From positions 1 to 11,146 of the forward strand of contig LSSN01004654.1 in the NCBI GenBank assembly GCA_001970855.1: a stretch of DNA of 11,146 bases, written 5' to 3'. The notes under the pieces were generated by a model that was not told the DNA's origin, ran no database searches, and was given only the letters and a program-made list of their open reading frames with translations. Position numbers and translations under genes: made by a program. The number at the start of each line of letters is the position of its first letter. Position 1 is the stretch's first letter. This document shows, piece after piece, positions 7,932 to 11,146 of this stretch. The DNA is from Smittium culicis. Lineage: Eukaryota; Kickxellomycota; Harpellomycetes; Harpellales; Legeriomycetaceae.

Positions 7932-8131
7932 TTAACCCTATCATGGGTAGTAAACTATTTTTGGCCCATCAGATATAGCCAACTGTGTTCAATAAAAATA
8001 CTTTAATTCCGAGGCTTTAAGAATTATTGGTATAATGCAAAAAAAAAAAAGCAAATAAAAAAAAATCTTTTTAATCTTTAACGAATCAATGAATTTAATT
8101 TTTTAAAGTGTGTTGGTCGGGAAAGGGATAA
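7932..8131 (+). mobile_element. MITE-11: forward copy
   Basis: The head is CCCTATCATGGGTAGTAAAC and the tail is GTGTTGGTCGGGAAAGGG. Flanks are TTAA on the left and ATAA on the right. A run of A near 8040 makes the body slightly long (192 bp). It lies only 6 bp from MITE-12. Confidence 0.85.
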
Positions 8132-8137
8132 TTTTCT

Positions 8138-8333
8138 ATAACCCTTTCGCGGGCGGTAGACTATTTTTGACCCACCAGATATAGCCAACAATTCTCATTT
8201 ATAATTCTTTAATTCCGAGGCCATAAGAATATTTGGTTTATATTATTTTAACAGCAAATAATAAATTTGCTTATATTTCATAAGTGAATCAATAAATTCG
8301 ATTTTTTAAGAGTGTTGGACGGGAAAGGGATAA
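8138..8333 (+). mobile_element. MITE-12: forward copy flanked by ATAA
   Basis: The head is CCCTTTCGCGGGCGGTAGAC and the tail is AGTGTTGGACGGGAAAGGG. Body 188 bp, with ATAA on both sides rather than TTAA. Confidence 0.86.
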
Positions 8334-8354
8334 TTAGGTTTTGCTATTTATTCT

Positions 8355-8536
8355 TTAACCCTTTCATGACTGGTAGATTATTTTTTGGCCAATAAAGAAT
8401 GTTTAACCATATTAAATTCCAAGAATCAATAATTTATTGACTTACAAACCTTAGTAGCAAATAATATGCAAGCTTAAAACTCTTAATCAAATCAATAAAT
8501 TGCATTTTTAATGCGTGTTGCATATTAAAGGGCTAA
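8355..8536 (+). mobile_element. MITE-13: diverged forward copy
   Basis: TTAA, then CCCTTTCATGACTGGTAGAT. Inside are AGCAAATAATATGCAAGC and CAAATCAATAAATTGC. The tail is GCGTGTTGCATATTAAAGGG followed by CTAA. Confidence 0.75.
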
Positions 8537-8801
8537 TCGCATTTTTATTGTACCATATATTACAAGAAACTATGACGCAATATAAACTAAAGAATAGTAA
8601 AGGTGTTACAAAGCATAATTTAAGCATTAAGCATAATACAATTATGTTCTATGACGTTGTATCAAGTGCGTATCTAAAAGTGAGATCATTCAACCAACTA
8701 AACTATCTAAAAAGGTATTTCTTCGAGCGAAACAAATGAAATGTTTTAAAAACTATACGCTCAGTATTGTAACAACCTTATTAGTCTAAAAAATTGATAT
8801 T

Positions 8802-8934
8802 TTAACCCTTTCCCGTCCAACACTCATAAAACAAACGAATATCTTTTAAAGCCTCGGAGTTATACTATTTTAATTTAACACTGTTGGCTATATTTTGTAG
8901 ATCAAAAACAGTCTACCGCACGCGAAATGGATAA
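8802..8934 (-). mobile_element. MITE-14: reverse copy with internal deletion
   Basis: TTAA and CCCTTTCCCGTCCAACACTC on the left; TCTACCGCACGCGAAATGG and ATAA on the right. It is only 133 bp. The part between ATAAAACAAACGAAT and ATCTTTTAAAGCC lacks about 55-60 bp found in other copies. Its right flank abuts MITE-15. Confidence 0.83.
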
Positions 8935-9318
8935 AATTTCATGGTCAGTTGACTATTTTTGATCTACTAATATAGCAAACAGTGTTCAATTAAAATAGTA
9001 TAACTCCGATAATTTAACCCTTTCCCGTTCATCACTCTTTAAAAAAATCAATTTTATGATTCGTTTATGGTTTATAAGCAAATTAATAATTTGTTGTTTT
9101 AAAACAATAAACTCTTAATTATTAAGGCTTCGGAATATTAGTAAAGTAATTATACACAATTGGCTATATTTGGTAGATCAAAAATGGTCTACCGCTCGTG
9201 AAAGGGTTAAGAAATGCTGGCTTGTTGTATTTTTGCAGCAAATAATAAAATTGTTTATAAATCATAAAAATATCATGAATTTAATTTTTATAAAGATTGT
9301 TGGACAGGAAAGGGTTAA
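8931..9318 (+). mobile_element. MITE-15: outer element interrupted by MITE-16
   Basis: The left part starts AATTTCATGGTCAGTTGAC and runs to GATAAT at 9013. The right part, 9211-9314, starts GAAATGCTGGCTTG and ends TTGGACAGGAAAGGG, then TTAA. The head is worn but alignable. Confidence 0.8.
9014..9210 (-). mobile_element. MITE-16: reverse copy nested in MITE-15
   Basis: Body 189 bp between perfect TTAA copies at 9014-9017 and 9207-9210. Starts CCCTTTCCCGTTCATCACTC and ends CTACCGCTCGTGAAAGGG. This is the third insertion at the same internal TTAA, which lies just before GAAAT-CTGG/TTGG. Confidence 0.88.
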
Positions 9319-9367
9319 ACAAACCTTAATTCTAATACAAAATTCTTGAATTATAATTATTTGTATA

Positions 9368-9564
9368 TTAACCCTTATCCACACGGTAGACTATTTTTGG
9401 ATGACCAAATATAGCCAACCGCGTTCAATGAAAATCAATTAATTCCGAGCCCTTAAGATATATTGGTGTAATTTAAAATAGCAACAAATAATAAAGAATC
9501 TTATAAATAGCTATCCAATCAATAAATTCTCTATTTTAAAGAGTGTTGGACGGGAAAGGGGTAA
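9368..9564 (+). mobile_element. MITE-17: forward copy
   Basis: TTAA and CCCTTATCCACACGGTAGAC on the left; AGTGTTGGACGGGAAAGGG and GTAA on the right. Body 189 bp. Confidence 0.87.
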
Positions 9565-9582
9565 TAACTATAAGATATAAAT

Positions 9583-9777
9583 TTAACCCTTTCCCGTCCA
9601 ACACTCTTAAATGATCCAAATTTATTGATTCGTTTATGATTTATAAGTAAATTTATATTTGCTACTATTCTCCAGCTAACCAATATTTTTTAAATAATCG
9701 GAATTAAATTGTTTTAATATAACCCAATTGGCTATATTTCGAGGTCAAAAATAGTCTACCGCCCGTGAAAGAGTTAA
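9583..9777 (-). mobile_element. MITE-18: reverse copy
   Basis: Body 187 bp between perfect TTAA copies. Starts CCCTTTCCCGTCCAACACTC, contains TTGATTCGTTTATGATTTAT, and ends TCTACCGCCCGTGAAAGAG. Confidence 0.88.
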
Positions 9778-9847
9778 ATAAAATAAACTTATCAAACAAT
9801 TAAAATAAAAGCATGATAAAGTTTTATATTATGAAATTAAACAATAG

Positions 9848-10043
9848 TGAACCCTTTCATGGGTAGTAGACTAATTTTGGTCTACCAAATATAGCCAACT
9901 GTCTTCAACAAAAATAGTTAAATTCTGAGGCTTTAAGAAGTATAGGTATACTGTAAAATAGCACCAAATAGTAAATTTCATTATAAACTATGACGAATCA
10001 ATAATTTGAACTTTTTATAGAGTGTTGGACAGGAAAGGGTTAA
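9848..10043 (+). mobile_element. MITE-19: forward copy
   Basis: The head is CCCTTTCATGGGTAGTAGAC and the tail is AGTGTTGGACAGGAAAGGG. Flanks are TGAA on the left and TTAA on the right. Body 188 bp. Confidence 0.87.
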
Positions 10044-10114
10044 AGAAAATTTTATTAAATCAGGCTCTCAAGAAATCTCGAAGGTTGTTGCTAATTAAGG
10101 CGAGTCGTAAGTTT

Positions 10115-10310
10115 TTAACCCTTTCCCAACCAACGCTCTTTAAAAAAGTTATACCATTGATTCGTTTACAATTTTAAATAAATTTATTATTTGGCGTTAT
10201 TATTCAATATACCAATATTTCTTAAGCATTCGGAATTAAAAATATATAATTGAATTAAGTTAGCTATATCTGCTAGATCAAAAATAGTTTACCGTCCGAA
10301 AATGTGTTAA
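10115..10310 (-). mobile_element. MITE-20: reverse copy
   Basis: Body 188 bp between perfect TTAA copies. Starts CCCTTTCCCAACCAACGCTC and ends TTTACCGTCCGAAAATGTG. Confidence 0.85.
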
Positions 10311-10807
10311 ACAGAAATCATCATTCGATATATTAAATTACCCTCTTCACTTTAATTAGGCATACAGGCTAAAGAAATTCAGACAATGAACCATTAAATT
10401 TTTATTATTTTATGTTACATTGTTAATATCTTTGATTGTTTTTTTTTACTATTTTAGCAAATATGCACTTGATTTTGATTATTTTTGCAATTTTCAAATA
10501 TAACTTTGACTATTTTTGCAAATAACCCAATAAAAAAATATAACTCTAATACAAATAAATATATTTTCGGTTTTACTGGCTGTTTACCAAAAGGGAAATC
10601 GAATCAATTTATCAACCGAAAGATTCACTCATGGATTGATTCAAATACGATGAATGGCTGAAGTTACAAGCAGTCATGTAATAAAGATAGCAGCAACAGA
10701 GTGATAAATATATTTAGTATTTATTTAACTTATTAGACAATATAATCAATATTTTATATAACTGAAGGTATGGATGTTTTTATCCAATTACGATTTTCGT
10801 TCAAATT
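10311..10807. other. A+T-rich stretch, no gene seen
   Basis: About 500 bp without an intact repeat or open frame of note. A short local repetition, GATTATTTTTGCAA / GACTATTTTTGCAA, lies near 10476-10522. No RNA gene is apparent. Confidence 0.45.
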
Positions 10808-10836
10808 TAAGAGCGTTGGCACTGTAAAGGGCTAAA
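10808..10836 (+). mobile_element. MITE tail fragment
   Basis: AAGAGCGTTGGCACTGTAAA followed by GGGCTAA matches the tail of the family with a few changes. No matching head is recognisable upstream. Confidence 0.5.
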
Positions 10837-10966
10837 CTTGTTAAAAAATCACAACTGGTAAAATCATGCAAGATTTATATCTTGTTGGAGAGATTATATC
10901 TAATTGTATAATATACTTTATATTTGTATAGAAATTTATATATTTGTCATTATTTTGAATGGCTTT

Positions 10967-10991
10967 GACGGTTAAAAAAAATCTAACCGTC
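10967..10991. other. Short perfect hairpin at a MITE end
   Basis: GACGGTTA at 10967-10974 and TAACCGTC at 10984-10991 form an 8-bp perfect stem around a 9-base A-rich loop. The right arm belongs to the MITE end fragment next to it. Confidence 0.6.
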
Positions 10992-11005
10992 ATTGAAAGG
11001 GCTAA
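10982..11005 (-). mobile_element. Reverse MITE head fragment
   Basis: TCTAACCGTCATTGAAAGGG followed by CTAA mirrors the head seen in MITE-18 (TCTACCGCCCGTGAAAGAG). The rest of the element is not recognisable upstream. Confidence 0.5.
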
Positions 11006-11031
11006 TGGTTCACAATTTTGAAGTTAAATAC

Positions 11032-11057
11032 AGGCTTTGAGAAATTATATGCATTAT
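11032..11057 (+). mobile_element. MITE core remnant at window edge
   Basis: AGGCTTTGAGAAATTATATG resembles the conserved core AGGCTTTAAGAAATATTGG. This is a weak trace only, with no ends identified. Confidence 0.3.
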
Positions 11058-11146
11058 ATTTCAAGGAGTGGTCATATTAAGTGTTACCATCTTTCATTGG
11101 ATAACACAACCGAAACTTCAAAAACCAATAAAATTATAGTACGTAA

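Noticed and set aside
8515..8739. Plus-strand open frame of 74 codons
   Set aside because: It begins inside the tail of MITE-13 and shows no recognisable domain. It could be chance in a less stop-dense stretch. I could not support it as a gene.
4834..10310. CRISPR-like or satellite array
   Set aside because: The repeats occur in both orientations, at irregular spacing, nested in one another and with TTAA flanks, which is the pattern of transposons.

Overview
The window is very A+T-rich (about three quarters A+T by eye) and eukaryotic. It has two complete, short-intron genes coding for conserved enzymes, plus a dense field of small non-autonomous DNA transposons. The GTP cyclohydrolase carries the N-terminal LSWPG-IGTR segment that I associate with fungal enzymes. 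Together with introns of 77-104 bp and the low G+C, this suggests a low-G+C, early-diverging fungus (Glomeromycotina- or Entomophthoromycotina-like). The lineage is inference.

Layout. Bases 1-56 are the last codons of an unrecognised plus-strand gene. Bases 675-1240 hold an old, twice-invaded MITE. A three-exon glyoxalase I gene (GLO1) lies at 1520-2150 on the plus strand. A second copy of the unrecognised gene's terminal exon follows at 2584-2682, so parts of this gene flank GLO1 on both sides. A two-exon GTP cyclohydrolase I gene lies at 3665-4569 on the minus strand. From 4834 to the end I find no convincing gene. That part is filled with about 17 further copies or nested composites of one roughly 190-bp element, a local tandem duplication at about 5223-6751, and relic fragments.

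The transposon family has ends reading CCCTTTCCCG, TTAA flanks and no coding capacity, which fits a piggyBac-type MITE. The window itself gives the evidence: a filled and an empty TTAA site within a duplicated segment, and several elements inserted into other copies. Three composites were hit at the same conserved internal TTAA.

The two enzymes act in separate pathways: methylglyoxal detoxification through glutathione, and the first step of pterin/folate synthesis. They are not obviously co-regulated. Their 3' ends converge across about 1.5 kb.
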